In this document: piece by piece, positions 33,403 to 41,965 of the stretch | Numbering within the stretch: position 1 is the stretch's first letter | Layout of the letters: each line of letters starts with the position of its first letter | NCBI RefSeq assembly: GCF_008369325.1 | Contig: NZ_VOBI01000028.1 | Location: 1-51,727 of the forward strand | From: Pseudomonas sp. ANT_H12B | GTDB lineage: Bacteria; Pseudomonadota; Gammaproteobacteria; Pseudomonadales; Pseudomonadaceae | Reading direction: 5' to 3' | DNA length: 51,727 bases | The notes under the pieces: generated by a model | Seen by the model: only the letters and a program-made list of their open reading frames with translations | Told to the model about the DNA's origin: nothing | The model's database searches: none | Program-made: the position numbers and the translations under genes

Positions 33403-34002
33403 TTACGACTGCAAGGTTTTGCCGTCTACCGGGTCGCCAATCTTCAAGAAATGCCCGCCAGCCACATGGTGCAAGGTGCGCAACGCGTCTTGCCCCTCGA
33501 AGTGCCAGCGGCCCTCGCTGAAAACACGCTCGTCGGCGTGAGCGGCAATCACTTCGGCCAGGAACAGATCGTACTGTTGGTGATTGTCGGGCTCCGGCAG
33601 CAGTCGGCATTCCAGCCAGGCCACGCAGCCTTCAAGCAGCGGCGCATCGATCAACTCGCCGCTGAAGGCTTGCAAGCCATAGACCTGGAACTTGTCCTGG
33701 CCTTTTTCCCGGGTCAACTCCAGGCCGGAGGTCGAGCCAACGGTTTGTACGATATCGGCCTGGGCGGCGCAGGGAACGTTCAGCACGAACGTGCCCGACG
33801 CTTCCAGCAGTTGTCGGGTCCAGGTTGACTTGTCCAGCACCACGGCAATCTTCGGCGGCTCGAAATCCAGCGGCATGGCCCAGGCCGCCGCCATGATATT
33901 GCGCTGACCGTCATGGGCTGCGCTGACCAGCACGGTTGGCCCGTGATTGAGCAGACGATAGGCCTTGGACAACGGAACCGGGCGGCGATGGGCAACGCTC
34001 AT
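33403..34002 (-). CDS. Flavin reductase-like FMN-binding split-barrel protein
   Basis: A 199-residue member of the flavin reductase-like (DIM6/NTAB, FlaRed) family. Motifs are LLNHGPTVLVSAAHDGQRNIMAAAW (split across about 15-39), FEPPKIAVVLDKSTWT and the GTFVLNVP strand (about 67-74). Such proteins reduce or bind FMN; the partner is unknown. The start is ATG 34002, since upstream in-frame codons (to 34131) show no conserved sequence. Confidence 0.87.
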   Translation of the reverse strand: MSVAHRRPVPLSKAYRLLNHGPTVLVSAAHDGQRNIMAAAWAMPLDFEPPKIAVVLDKSTWTRQLLEASGTFVLNVPCAAQADIVQTVGSTSGLELTREKGQDKFQVYGLQAFSGELIDAPLLEGCVAWLECRLLPEPDNHQQYDLFLAEVIAAHADERVFSEGRWHFEGQDALRTLHHVAGGHFLKIGDPVDGKTLQS

Positions 34003-34221
34003 GATGACTGCACCAGGAAAAAGAACCGATTGTAGTTGCCCTGCAAAAAAGTTGCAGGATGACCACCCGATCAACTGACACGGTTCAGTCGTGCTATCAC
34101 GCCTTCCATCTTGGGTCGTCGTACAGCCCATTCCTGTCGAGTAATGCCAGGTAGGCGGCTGCGGGCGTTATTTCAATCAGCCGCGCGCGTTGAAGACGGG
34201 GCACCGAACCCGCTGACCGTC

Positions 34222-35535
34222 CTAGATGCAGGCAGCCGCGCTTTGACTGCCAACGTGGGGCATGCGCGCGCCGAAATATGCCGCGCTGCTGATCCCCACG
34301 GCCCCCATCACCGCGCTGAAGATCACGCAGATCCACGGACTCCACGGCATCAGACCTATCAACAGAAGCGGTGTGATACTCGCCCATGCGGCGTAGGCAA
34401 TGTTGTAGGTGAAGGAAATCCCCGAGACGCGAATCCGCGCCGGGAACAGGCTCACCATCACCGACGGCACCGCGCCGACCACTCCACAACAAAGACCGGC
34501 TACTGCGTAAGCCAGACCGATCCAGCTACCGCCGATAATCAGGCAGGTATAAAGCACGCCGATGCCCAGTGGCAGCAGCAAGCTATAGAGCATCACGGTA
34601 CGCCACGCGCCGATGCGGTCGACCAGCAAACCGGCGATCACGCAACCAATGTTCAGAAAGACAATGCCCAAGGCACTCAGGGCGAAGGTGTGACTGGCGG
34701 TCATGCCGAAGGTTTTCTGCATCATCGTCGGGGTGATCACCACGAATACCACCACTGCCGAGGTCAGCACGCAGGTGAGGATCATCGCCGGCAACATGGC
34801 CAGGCGATGCTCGCGCAACACCGTGCGCAATGGCAGTTCGACGTCCGCATCGCGACGGGCCTGCATGGCCATGAACACCGGGGTTTCGCTGAGCCAGCGG
34901 CGCAGCCAGACGCCGATAACGCCGAACACCCCGCCCAGCAGGAACGGGTAACGCCAGGCGTAATCGAGAATTTCTGCGGGAGTGAACGCCTGGGCCAGAA
35001 ACGTCGCCGTCAAGGCGCCGATCAGATAACCAAAGGTCAGCCCGGCCTGCAGGAAACCGAGGGCATAACCGCGATGGCCCGGCGGTGCGTGCTCGGCGAC
35101 GAACACCCAGGCGCTCGGCACTTCACCGCCCACCGCTGCGCCTTGCAAAATCCGTAATGCCAACAGCAGCAGCGGGGCGAAATAGCCGATCTGGGCGTAG
35201 GTCGGCATGATGCCGATCAGCAGGCACGGCAGCGCCATCATCAGAATGCTCAGGCTGAAGACCTTCTTGCGCCCCAATTTGTCAGCGAAATGCGCCATCA
35301 AAATCCCGCCCAGGGGCCGTGCCAGATACCCGGTGGCGAAAATCCCGAAACTTTGCAGCAAGCGCAGCCACTCCGGCATTTCCGGCGGGAAGAATAGCTG
35401 GCTGAGGGTCAGCGCAAAAAATACGAAAATGATGAAATCGTAGATTTCCAGCGCACCGCCGAGGGCTGCGAGGCCCAGGGTCTTGTAGTCCGAGCGATTG
35501 AACGGCGCCGGGCGCGAATCGGTATTGGCAGTCAT
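34222..35535 (-). CDS. MFS transporter, metabolite:H+ symporter (MHS) family
   Basis: A 437-residue transporter with 12 predicted membrane helices. MHS-family marks are GGALEIYDFIIFVFFAL (about 20-36), ADKLGRKKVFSLSI (about 80-93), RILQGAAVGGEVPSAWVFVAEHAP (loop 4-5, about 127-150) and the P-E-S-rich loop before helix 7 (RRWLSETPVF). Related to ProP, KgtP and ShiA; the substrate is not predictable, though an organic acid or betaine is likely. The start is ATG 35535. It diverges from atoE over 201 bp. Confidence 0.88.
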   Translation of the reverse strand: MTANTDSRPAPFNRSDYKTLGLAALGGALEIYDFIIFVFFALTLSQLFFPPEMPEWLRLLQSFGIFATGYLARPLGGILMAHFADKLGRKKVFSLSILMMALPCLLIGIMPTYAQIGYFAPLLLLALRILQGAAVGGEVPSAWVFVAEHAPPGHRGYALGFLQAGLTFGYLIGALTATFLAQAFTPAEILDYAWRYPFLLGGVFGVIGVWLRRWLSETPVFMAMQARRDADVELPLRTVLREHRLAMLPAMILTCVLTSAVVVFVVITPTMMQKTFGMTASHTFALSALGIVFLNIGCVIAGLLVDRIGAWRTVMLYSLLLPLGIGVLYTCLIIGGSWIGLAYAVAGLCCGVVGAVPSVMVSLFPARIRVSGISFTYNIAYAAWASITPLLLIGLMPWSPWICVIFSAVMGAVGISSAAYFGARMPHVGSQSAAACI

Positions 35536-35736
35536 GAAAAGAACTCTGGCATAGGCAAAAAACCAAGGGGCCCATGGTCTACGCAAACGCGCCCACGGAC
35601 AACCCGTTAGACCAAAGTCTCAGACTCGTAAAACTTCGTCACAAAAAGTGACCGATTGATTTACTGTTGGCGCCTGTCCAGACGGGCCCTTGCAGCCCTG
35701 AAGACCACAACAAACATAAAAATTCGAGGTAGTCCC

Positions 35737-37155
35737 GTGGCCGCTGATATCGAAGATACCCGCTCTGCCCGCTTTGCCCTGCGCTGCTCAAGTTTTGCCG
35801 AACGCTGGTTCCCCGACTCCTGGGTGTTTGCCGCACTGGCGGTGATCATTGTTGCCGTGGCCACCATGGCCATGGGCGCCAAACCCACCGACGCCGCCAT
35901 GGCCTTCGGTGACGGCTTCTGGAGCCTGATCCCGTTCACCATGCAGATGGCCTTCGTGGTGATCGGTGGTTACGTGGTCGCCAGCTCGCCACCGGCGGTA
36001 AAACTGATCGACCGCCTGGCGCGCATCCCGAAAAACGGCCGCTCCGCCGTGGCCTGGGTCGCGTTGATCTCCATGGTTGCATCGCTGCTGAACTGGGGCT
36101 TGTCGCTGGTGTTTGGCGGTTTGCTGGTCCGCGCCCTCGCCCGCCGTACCGATCTGAAAATGGATTACCGCGCCGCTGGTGCCGCCGCCTACCTGGGTCT
36201 GGGCGCCGTTTGGGCATTGGGCCTGTCATCCTCCGCTGCGCAGTTGCAGGCCAACCCGGCCAGTCTGCCGCCATCGATCCTGTCGATCACCGGCGTCATT
36301 CCTTTTACCCAAACCATCTTTCTTTGGCAGTCCGGTGTGATGTTGCTGGCGCTGATCGTGATTTCGCTGGTCATTGCCTACGCCACCGCACCCGGGCCGA
36401 ATACGGCTCGTGACGCCGAAGCCTGCGGCATCGACCCGAGTTTCAACCTGCCGCCGCTGCAACCGCGCACCCGGCCCGGCGAATGGCTGGAGCACAGCCC
36501 GTTGTTGACCATTCTGCTGGTGCTGCTGGCCGCCGGATGGCTGTTTCATGAGTTCTCGACCAAACCGGCGATCAGCGCGATTTCCGGGCTGAATACCTAC
36601 AACTTCCTGTTCATCATGCTCGGCGCCCTCTTGCACTGGCGCCCGCGCAGCTTCCTTGATGCCGTGTCCCGCGCGGTGCCGACCACCACCGGCGTACTGA
36701 TCCAGTTCCCGTTGTACGGTTCGATCGCTGCGTTGATGACCACCGTCAAAGGCACTGACGCTCAGACGCTGGCCCACCACATCTCGACCTTTTTTGTCAG
36801 CATCGCGTCCCACGATACCTACGCGCTGCTGATGGGCGTGTACTCGGCGATCCTCGGTTTCTTCATCCCGTCCGGTGGCGGCAAGTGGATTATCGAAGCA
36901 CCGTACGTGATGCAAGTGGCCACCGACCTGAACTACCACCTGGGTTGGGCCGTGCAGATCTACAACGCCGCCGAGGCCCTGCCGAACCTGATCAACCCGT
37001 TCTATATGCTGCCGCTGCTGGGCGTATTGGGGTTGAAGGCGCGGGACTTGATCGGATTCTCGTTCGTGCAATTGCTGGTGCACACGCCGCTGGTGCTGTT
37101 TCTGCTGTGGGCATTGGGGACGACGCTGACGTATACGCCACCGGTGATGCCATAG
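35737..37155 (+). CDS. atoE: Short-chain fatty acid transporter, AtoE family
   Basis: A 472-residue membrane protein of the AtoE family (short-chain fatty acid uptake), with many hydrophobic segments. Motifs are FAERWFPDSWVFAALAV (about 20-36), SLLNWGLSLVFGGLL (about 125), GLGAVWALGLSSSAAQLQAN and GFFIPSGGGKWIIEAPYVM (about 396-414). It starts with GTG 35737 preceded by CGAGGT. The usual atoDAB CoA-transferase/thiolase genes are not adjacent, so it probably imports butyrate or a similar acid for distant catabolic genes. It is followed by a REP doublet. Confidence 0.88.
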   Translation: MAADIEDTRSARFALRCSSFAERWFPDSWVFAALAVIIVAVATMAMGAKPTDAAMAFGDGFWSLIPFTMQMAFVVIGGYVVASSPPAVKLIDRLARIPKNGRSAVAWVALISMVASLLNWGLSLVFGGLLVRALARRTDLKMDYRAAGAAAYLGLGAVWALGLSSSAAQLQANPASLPPSILSITGVIPFTQTIFLWQSGVMLLALIVISLVIAYATAPGPNTARDAEACGIDPSFNLPPLQPRTRPGEWLEHSPLLTILLVLLAAGWLFHEFSTKPAISAISGLNTYNFLFIMLGALLHWRPRSFLDAVSRAVPTTTGVLIQFPLYGSIAALMTTVKGTDAQTLAHHISTFFVSIASHDTYALLMGVYSAILGFFIPSGGGKWIIEAPYVMQVATDLNYHLGWAVQIYNAAEALPNLINPFYMLPLLGVLGLKARDLIGFSFVQLLVHTPLVLFLLWALGTTLTYTPPVMP

Positions 37156-37180
37156 CCCCGATCTGAAACACACCTGAAAT

Positions 37181-37277
37181 CCCTGTGGGAGCGGGCTTGC
37201 CCGCGATAGCGATTAAACATTCAACAGCGATGTTGACTGTCAGTCCGCTATCGCGAGCAGGCCCGTTCTCACAGGGG
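37181..37277. repeat. REP doublet (REPIN-like) downstream of atoE
   Basis: CCCTGTGGGAGCGGGCTTGC... (37181-37210, continuing through CCGCGATAGC) and its degenerate inverted copy (CGCTATCGCGAGCAGG..., 37247-37277) flank about 35 bases. Two REPs in inverted orientation are the mobilisable REPIN form. The right copy has changes in the core (GCAGGCCCGTTCTCAC). Confidence 0.8.
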
Positions 37278-37347
37278 TCGCTTGTTGTCTTTCAAACTGT
37301 TGCTATAACCTTCCTGTCATACATTGGATCAATCCCCTGCAAGCGCC

Positions 37348-37718
37348 ATGACTGGCCCGCCACAATTCGGCCCGAGCCTGCTGACGCCCGACGGCTATGC
37401 CGTGAACACCATGGCGCCACCCTACTGGCCGACCTGGATTCGTACGACACGGTCTCTATCCTGCGGCTGATCACGCAGGTGTTTCAGCTGGAGACACTCG
37501 ACAGAATCAAGTTGCGGGATGAGTCGATGATGGCCCGAGACCAAAATCCGGTGGGGGATTTGACCGATGCTCTGCACTTTACGGGCTGGCTGAAAACGGC
37601 ATCGCCCCTACCGGAGGGGCGAACGCCTTCATCTGGATTGGTCTTACAGACAGGGTCGATGTTGCCTGACAGAAAACCAAGTAAGTTCCTATCTCCAACG
37701 CATAAATCACCGCGTTAA
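37348..37718 (+). pseudogene. Possible decayed gene of unknown function
   Basis: From ATG 37348 one frame reads MTGPPQFGPSLLTPDGYAVNT and then degenerates. A second frame takes over near 37405 with HGATLLADLDSYDTVSILRL and continues to TAA at 37718. Each half looks protein-like with good third-position GC, which suggests one gene broken by a frameshift. No family is recognised, and the REP doublet lies immediately upstream. The call is tentative. Confidence 0.3.
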
Positions 37719-37781
37719 ACTTCGACGGAGCAGACAACTTCTATTAAGTAAACCTGCATTAGCCAAGGAAGAAAAAAGTAA

Positions 37782-38102
37782 ATGCCTTTAACATCTAAAT
37801 CGCTGGAAGAAATGATTAACGAGATTTACAAGGACGACAGAGTTTCATTTGTTGAATACAAAACCCTGCGCGATGATGCCGACCGGCGCATGGACGCCGT
37901 GATTCGTGAATTTGGCCTCCATAACAATCTGACCGCCTTTCAGAAGGCCATGGATGTCGCCATGCAATTGCTGCAGTTGACCATTGCCGATGCCAAGAAA
38001 GCCAAACTTACCGACACCGGCGAAGCGATCGTCAAGGATGCCGTTGTTGCACAGGTAGAATACTTGCGCGCTGGCAGTCATCTGGCCTTGCACCTGTTGT
38101 AA
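37782..38102 (+). CDS. Hypothetical protein, 106 residues
   Basis: A small protein, probably all-helical, with no signal peptide or membrane segment. It begins MPLTSKSLEEMINEIYKDDR, and the C-terminal half reads MDVAMQLLQLTIADAKKAKL. A purine-rich AAGGAAGAAAAAAG precedes ATG 37782. No family recognised. It is probably monocistronic; the next gene starts 187 bases downstream. Confidence 0.65.
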   Translation: MPLTSKSLEEMINEIYKDDRVSFVEYKTLRDDADRRMDAVIREFGLHNNLTAFQKAMDVAMQLLQLTIADAKKAKLTDTGEAIVKDAVVAQVEYLRAGSHLALHLL

Positions 38103-38288
38103 TCAACTGGATCCGGCCCGGCCCGCAGTGAGATACGGGCGGGCTATCCCGGCCGTTTTCGACTTCAATTTTTGCCAACCACTCCAAACCCTCACAAAAA
38201 ACACGGTGACACCGCTTCTTTGTCCGCTGCTGCTGATCCAGTATTACCCCACCCCATCCATGGGGCTCACGCTGAAAAGGATCTGAGC

Positions 38289-39461
38289 ATGTTCAAACTC
38301 GCCGGACTCACCCTCGCCGCCCTCACCCTGAGTGCCGTCGCCCATGCCGATGTCGACCTGAAGCTGGGCAGCACCCAGCGCATCACCGGTCTGTTTTCCT
38401 ACCCAAACAACTGCAATGTGATCTGCTTTCGCAACTGGACGCTGGAGCAGACCGTCGAGCATTACCTGACCCAAAGCGTGCAGCGCGATGGCTACAGCGC
38501 GGCGAAGGTCCGGGTCAAAACCGATAACGATCAGCTCTACGCCGAAATCAGCGGCGTGCCCGATGGTTATGAAAAACCACTGGCAGCGCTACTCAATGCC
38601 GGCGATCTGGCCTACACCGGTGCCAGCAAGCTGAATGCCGATGGCAAATGGGCCTTTAGCTGGTATCTGTTTCTGCCATTGGGCATGGCGCTGGAAAACC
38701 GCAAAAGCGTCGAACTGCTGCACTTCCCGCCGGATTATTCGTTGACCCAGGCTCAGGATTACCTGAGATCTGCCACCACTGACCGCTGGGCCACGCTGCT
38801 CACCGACAATGGCATTCCCGCCAGTCAGACTCCGGGCTACCAGACCATCATCGACATCGCTCCGATTGCCGCGCCGTCCAGTGCCGGCAAGGACTTGGAA
38901 GGGGTCTACGACTACTTCAAGGACTACCAGACCACCATGGTCAAGGAAGTCAGCCAGAACGCCAGCGGTGCCGCGTTACCGATGGTCGCCTTCGGCGCGC
39001 CGGTGCGTAACTGGATCAAACAGCAATATGGCCCGACCGTGGACGTACTGGGTCTGGCCACCATCAGCCCGAGCGAAGGCGTGAAGGTGCCGGTGCTGGG
39101 TTCCAACCACCCGAGTTACATCTGGTACGCCGCCAACCCCGACAGCTACACCGGCGACGATGCCCAGGCCAAGGCCGACGCCGCAGGCTTGAAAGTCATG
39201 GGGCAGGACTTGAGCGCCGCGTGCTGGCAGGCCGGAATGGGCAGCAAACCGGGCACTGACGCCGCCGTTCAGTTGAATAGTTGCACCCAGACCTGGCAAG
39301 TGACCCGGAAAGAAAAAACCTGCGAGCTGTTCTACACCTCGATCCGCAACCTCACGCCCGAACAGGCCGTGACCAAGTGCGCGACGACCCCGATCGTGTC
39401 CCAGCTCAAACAGCTCAAGGCCCCGGCGCCGATGACCGCGCTCCCTGCTCCACACCTGTAA
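38289..39461 (+). CDS. Secreted protein of unknown function, 390 residues
   Basis: A Sec signal peptide (MFKLAGLTLAALTLSAVAHA) is followed by a 370-residue mature protein with no membrane segment. It holds several cysteines (CNVIC near 37-41 and four to five near the C-terminus), which could form disulfides in the periplasm. No family recognised. The start is ATG 38289; an upstream in-frame ATG at 38172 would place 39 polar residues ahead of the signal peptide. It stands alone on plus, with no clear partner. Confidence 0.78.
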   Translation: MFKLAGLTLAALTLSAVAHADVDLKLGSTQRITGLFSYPNNCNVICFRNWTLEQTVEHYLTQSVQRDGYSAAKVRVKTDNDQLYAEISGVPDGYEKPLAALLNAGDLAYTGASKLNADGKWAFSWYLFLPLGMALENRKSVELLHFPPDYSLTQAQDYLRSATTDRWATLLTDNGIPASQTPGYQTIIDIAPIAAPSSAGKDLEGVYDYFKDYQTTMVKEVSQNASGAALPMVAFGAPVRNWIKQQYGPTVDVLGLATISPSEGVKVPVLGSNHPSYIWYAANPDSYTGDDAQAKADAAGLKVMGQDLSAACWQAGMGSKPGTDAAVQLNSCTQTWQVTRKEKTCELFYTSIRNLTPEQAVTKCATTPIVSQLKQLKAPAPMTALPAPHL

Positions 39462-39640
39462 AGCCATGTCGGCTTTCCCGCGCAAGCCATGCTGACGCGG
39501 GAGAGCGCACTTTCCCCTGTCAGTTATGACAGTAGACGGGTTGTTTCATATACGAGAGGCTTGAGGCGTACCCATGTGTTGCAGTGCTGACAGGGCGTTC
39601 AGCAGATGGTGTTCGCAGCATCCAACCGACAAGGATCGTT

Positions 39641-40165
39641 ATGAAAACCCATGCCCCGCACGGGACTCCTGCGCAATCACCGGATGGTGTTTATCCATTT
39701 GCAGAGTTGCCCGTTCGCCTTGGATTTCCATCCCTGGCCGACTTCAAGATCGTCTACAACGCCGAAGGTTCAGCGGTGTCCGTCGTGGCACTGTGCGAAT
39801 TTCCGCGCATCAGCCGAATTTGCCGGGCTTCCGGGCATCTGCTGCCTTATCGCTGCCGGCATACCCGGCAACTGGCCCGCGGCATCCATGTCTACGACCC
39901 GCGCTTTTGCGGGTTGCTGCGTCACTCCTGCGATCCAAACGTTTTTCTCGACATGAGCGAGTTGTGGCTATGGGCGCTGAAGGACATCAAAAAGGGCGAT
40001 ACGCTGACGACGGATTACGCCGCCACCGAAGACAAACTGCGGCGACAGTTCGCCTGCCAGTGTGGCTCACTCGACTGCCGCGGCTGGATCACCGGCTACG
40101 ATGAGCCGCCGAACGCCGACGGCCAGTTGTTCTTGCAACACTGGCGTCGGCGACGTTTCAGCTGA
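39641..40165 (+). CDS. SET-domain-containing protein (lysine-methyltransferase-like)
   Basis: A 174-residue protein with the SET fold signature: RHSCDPNVFLDM (about 104-115, the N-H-S-C-x-P-N pseudoknot with R for N), ALKDIKKGDTLTTDYA (about 121-136, catalytic Tyr of the DY motif), and a post-SET CQCGSLDCRGW (about 149-159) whose three Cys suit zinc binding. SET proteins methylate lysine with SAM; bacterial targets vary. The start is ATG 39641 with AAGGATC before it. It is convergent with carbonic anhydrase, with 6 bases between stops. Target unknown. Confidence 0.85.
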   Translation: MKTHAPHGTPAQSPDGVYPFAELPVRLGFPSLADFKIVYNAEGSAVSVVALCEFPRISRICRASGHLLPYRCRHTRQLARGIHVYDPRFCGLLRHSCDPNVFLDMSELWLWALKDIKKGDTLTTDYAATEDKLRRQFACQCGSLDCRGWITGYDEPPNADGQLFLQHWRRRRFS

Positions 40166-40171
40166 AGGACT

Positions 40172-40816
40172 TTACATCGCCTCGACCGGACGCAGGCGGT
40201 ACTGCGGCGGCAATTGCTCAAAACCACTGACGGTGGCATTCAGGCTTTTCCAGCGACCGTCCTTGATACCGTAGATGCAGCCGTGAATCGACAGTTTCTG
40301 CCCACGGTGCCAGGCGTTTTGCACAATGCTGGTATGCCCGACGTTGGCCACTTGCTGGATCACGTTGAGTTCGCAGAGGCGGTCGACCCGCTCTTCTTCG
40401 GTCGGCAACTTGGCCAGTTCTTCGCGCTTTTCATAATAAAGGTCGCGAATCGAGCGCAGCCAGCCGTCGATCAGGCCCAACTGGCGATCCTGCATCGAGG
40501 CACGCACGCCGCCGCAGCCATAGTGGCCAGTAACGAGGATGTGTTTGACCTTGAGCACGTCCACCGCGTACTGAATCACTGACAGGCAGTTAAGGTCAGT
40601 GTGCAGCACCACGTTGGCCACGTTGCGGTGGACGAACAGATCACCGGGCAGCATGCCAACGATCTCGTTGGCCGGCACGCGGGCGTCGGAACAGCCAATC
40701 CACAGGTATTCCGGTGTCTGTTGGCGGGCCAGCTTGGAGAAGAAGTCCGGATCTTCCTGCTTGATCGCTTCGGCCCAGCGTTCGTTGTTATCAATCAGAT
40801 CTTGTAATTCGTTCAT
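40172..40816 (-). CDS. can: Beta-class carbonic anhydrase
   Basis: Interconverts CO2 and bicarbonate in the cytoplasm. It has 214 residues. The zinc ligands Cys42 and Asp44 lie in GCSDARVPANE, and His98 and Cys101 lie in TGHYGCGGV, the same positions as in E. coli Can. The start is ATG 40816. A monocistron, convergent with the SET-domain gene. Confidence 0.95.
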   Translation of the reverse strand: MNELQDLIDNNERWAEAIKQEDPDFFSKLARQQTPEYLWIGCSDARVPANEIVGMLPGDLFVHRNVANVVLHTDLNCLSVIQYAVDVLKVKHILVTGHYGCGGVRASMQDRQLGLIDGWLRSIRDLYYEKREELAKLPTEEERVDRLCELNVIQQVANVGHTSIVQNAWHRGQKLSIHGCIYGIKDGRWKSLNATVSGFEQLPPQYRLRPVEAM

Positions 40817-40998
40817 GCTGTGAAGCCTCGAGAATGATGCGCTTCTATGACAGACAACCGTCTGTCTGGGTCACGCGCAAGATGCAGATACCCCTGATGT
40901 CCTGATGCAGATAACGGCTAGCCGGCGCTCCATGTGGGTGGAATTCTCAGCTGTCCAGTGGGTCCACCCTAGTAAGGCCCACAGTATGAGGAATTGCC

Positions 40999-41403
40999 AT
41001 GACTGATTCACGACGTCCGTTCGATGCGACTCAGCCCGAGCCCATCGATGACAACGAAGACCGCATGGGTTCGATGCATGAGCTGGATTTCGACGAGGAA
41101 GAGCCCAGCGCCAAAATCGGTGACGAGTTGCCGGAAAACGAACGCGAAAGGCTGATGCCGCGCGAGCGAGTGCGTGAAGCAGGGATGACCGGGGCCTCGA
41201 CCGATGACCACGAGCCTACCGACGATGACATGAGTCCGGAAACCCTGATCCATGAAGACGGCGCGCGGGATGCCCATGAACCGGGTGAAGGTGGACAGGC
41301 CGATTGGGATTTGAGCATCGTCGATGAAGACGACATTGGCGGTGGCAATGAGCTGGATGAAGCAGAGAAGGCGCGACGCGATCCGATGGACGGTAATCGT
41401 TGA
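40999..41403 (+). CDS. Small acidic, probably disordered protein
   Basis: A 134-residue protein dominated by Asp and Glu (DDNEDRMGSMHELDFDEEEP near the N-terminus, DLSIVDEDDIGGGNELDEAE near the C-terminus), with no hydrophobic core, signal or membrane segment. As I recall, homologues in Pseudomonas carry the automatic name serine kinase/phosphatase, which nothing in the sequence supports. GAGGAATTGCC precedes ATG 40999. Function unknown. Confidence 0.75.
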   Translation: MTDSRRPFDATQPEPIDDNEDRMGSMHELDFDEEEPSAKIGDELPENERERLMPRERVREAGMTGASTDDHEPTDDDMSPETLIHEDGARDAHEPGEGGQADWDLSIVDEDDIGGGNELDEAEKARRDPMDGNR

Positions 41404-41427
41404 TCTTCGGGGTCAGACAGGACGCCT

Positions 41428-41496
41428 GCGCGGGCAAGCCCGCTCCCACAGTGATTTTTGTCGTACATCACGCCTGTGGGAGCGGGCTTGCCCGCG
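41428..41496. repeat. REP doublet (REPIN-like)
   Basis: GCGCGGGCAAGCCCGCTCCCACAG (41428-41451) and its inverted copy (41474-41496) are separated by 22 bases; the arms are nearly perfect complements. It lies between convergent stops (the acidic protein on plus, rimI on minus) and could also terminate both. Confidence 0.85.
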
Positions 41497-41512
41497 ATGC
41501 TTTTAAGAAACC

Positions 41513-41965
41513 TCAGTCAACCAGGGTGCAGGCCATGACGACAGCATCCTCACGCCCACCCACCGCCGGGTAGTAATCGCGCCGCCGACCAATCTCGTTA
41601 AACCCATAACGCTCATACAACTTGAACGCGCCACGGTTGCTGTCGCGCACTTCCAGAAAACACTCTCGTGCCTTGGCGTCATACGCCCGGGACATCAAAT
41701 GCTCAAGCAACGTCAAACCCAGGCCGCGGCCCTGGTTTTCCGGCTTGACGGTGATGTTCAGCAAGTGCGCTTCATCGAGAATGATCTGCACCACGCCATG
41801 CCCCACCTGCTGCTGACCTTCGAACATCAGCCAGATCTGGTACTTGCCCAGGCCATCGAGAAAAATCCCGCGGGTCCAGGGATGGCTGTAGGCCGCGTAT
41901 TCGATTTTCAGTACAGCGTCCATGTCCGCCTCGGTCATCGGGCGGAACGATACAGCGTCACTCAT
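41513..41965 (-). CDS. rimI: Ribosomal protein S18 alanine N-acetyltransferase
   Basis: A GNAT acetyltransferase that acetylates the N-terminal Ala of ribosomal protein S18. It has 150 residues, as usual. The acetyl-CoA loop is ENQGRGLGLTLLEHL (about 79-93), and the conserved LEVRDSNRGAFKLYERYGF (about 104-122) holds motif B. It overlaps the upstream holD-like gene by 8 bases, so they are translationally coupled; the same holD-rimI order occurs in E. coli. Confidence 0.94.
   Translation of the reverse strand: MSDAVSFRPMTEADMDAVLKIEYAAYSHPWTRGIFLDGLGKYQIWLMFEGQQQVGHGVVQIILDEAHLLNITVKPENQGRGLGLTLLEHLMSRAYDAKARECFLEVRDSNRGAFKLYERYGFNEIGRRRDYYPAVGGREDAVVMACTLVD

Noticed and set aside
37185..37718. 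A 177-codon open frame starting in the REP doublet
   Set aside because: The start lies inside the repeat, and protein-like sequence begins only much later. It was recorded instead as a possible broken gene from 37348.
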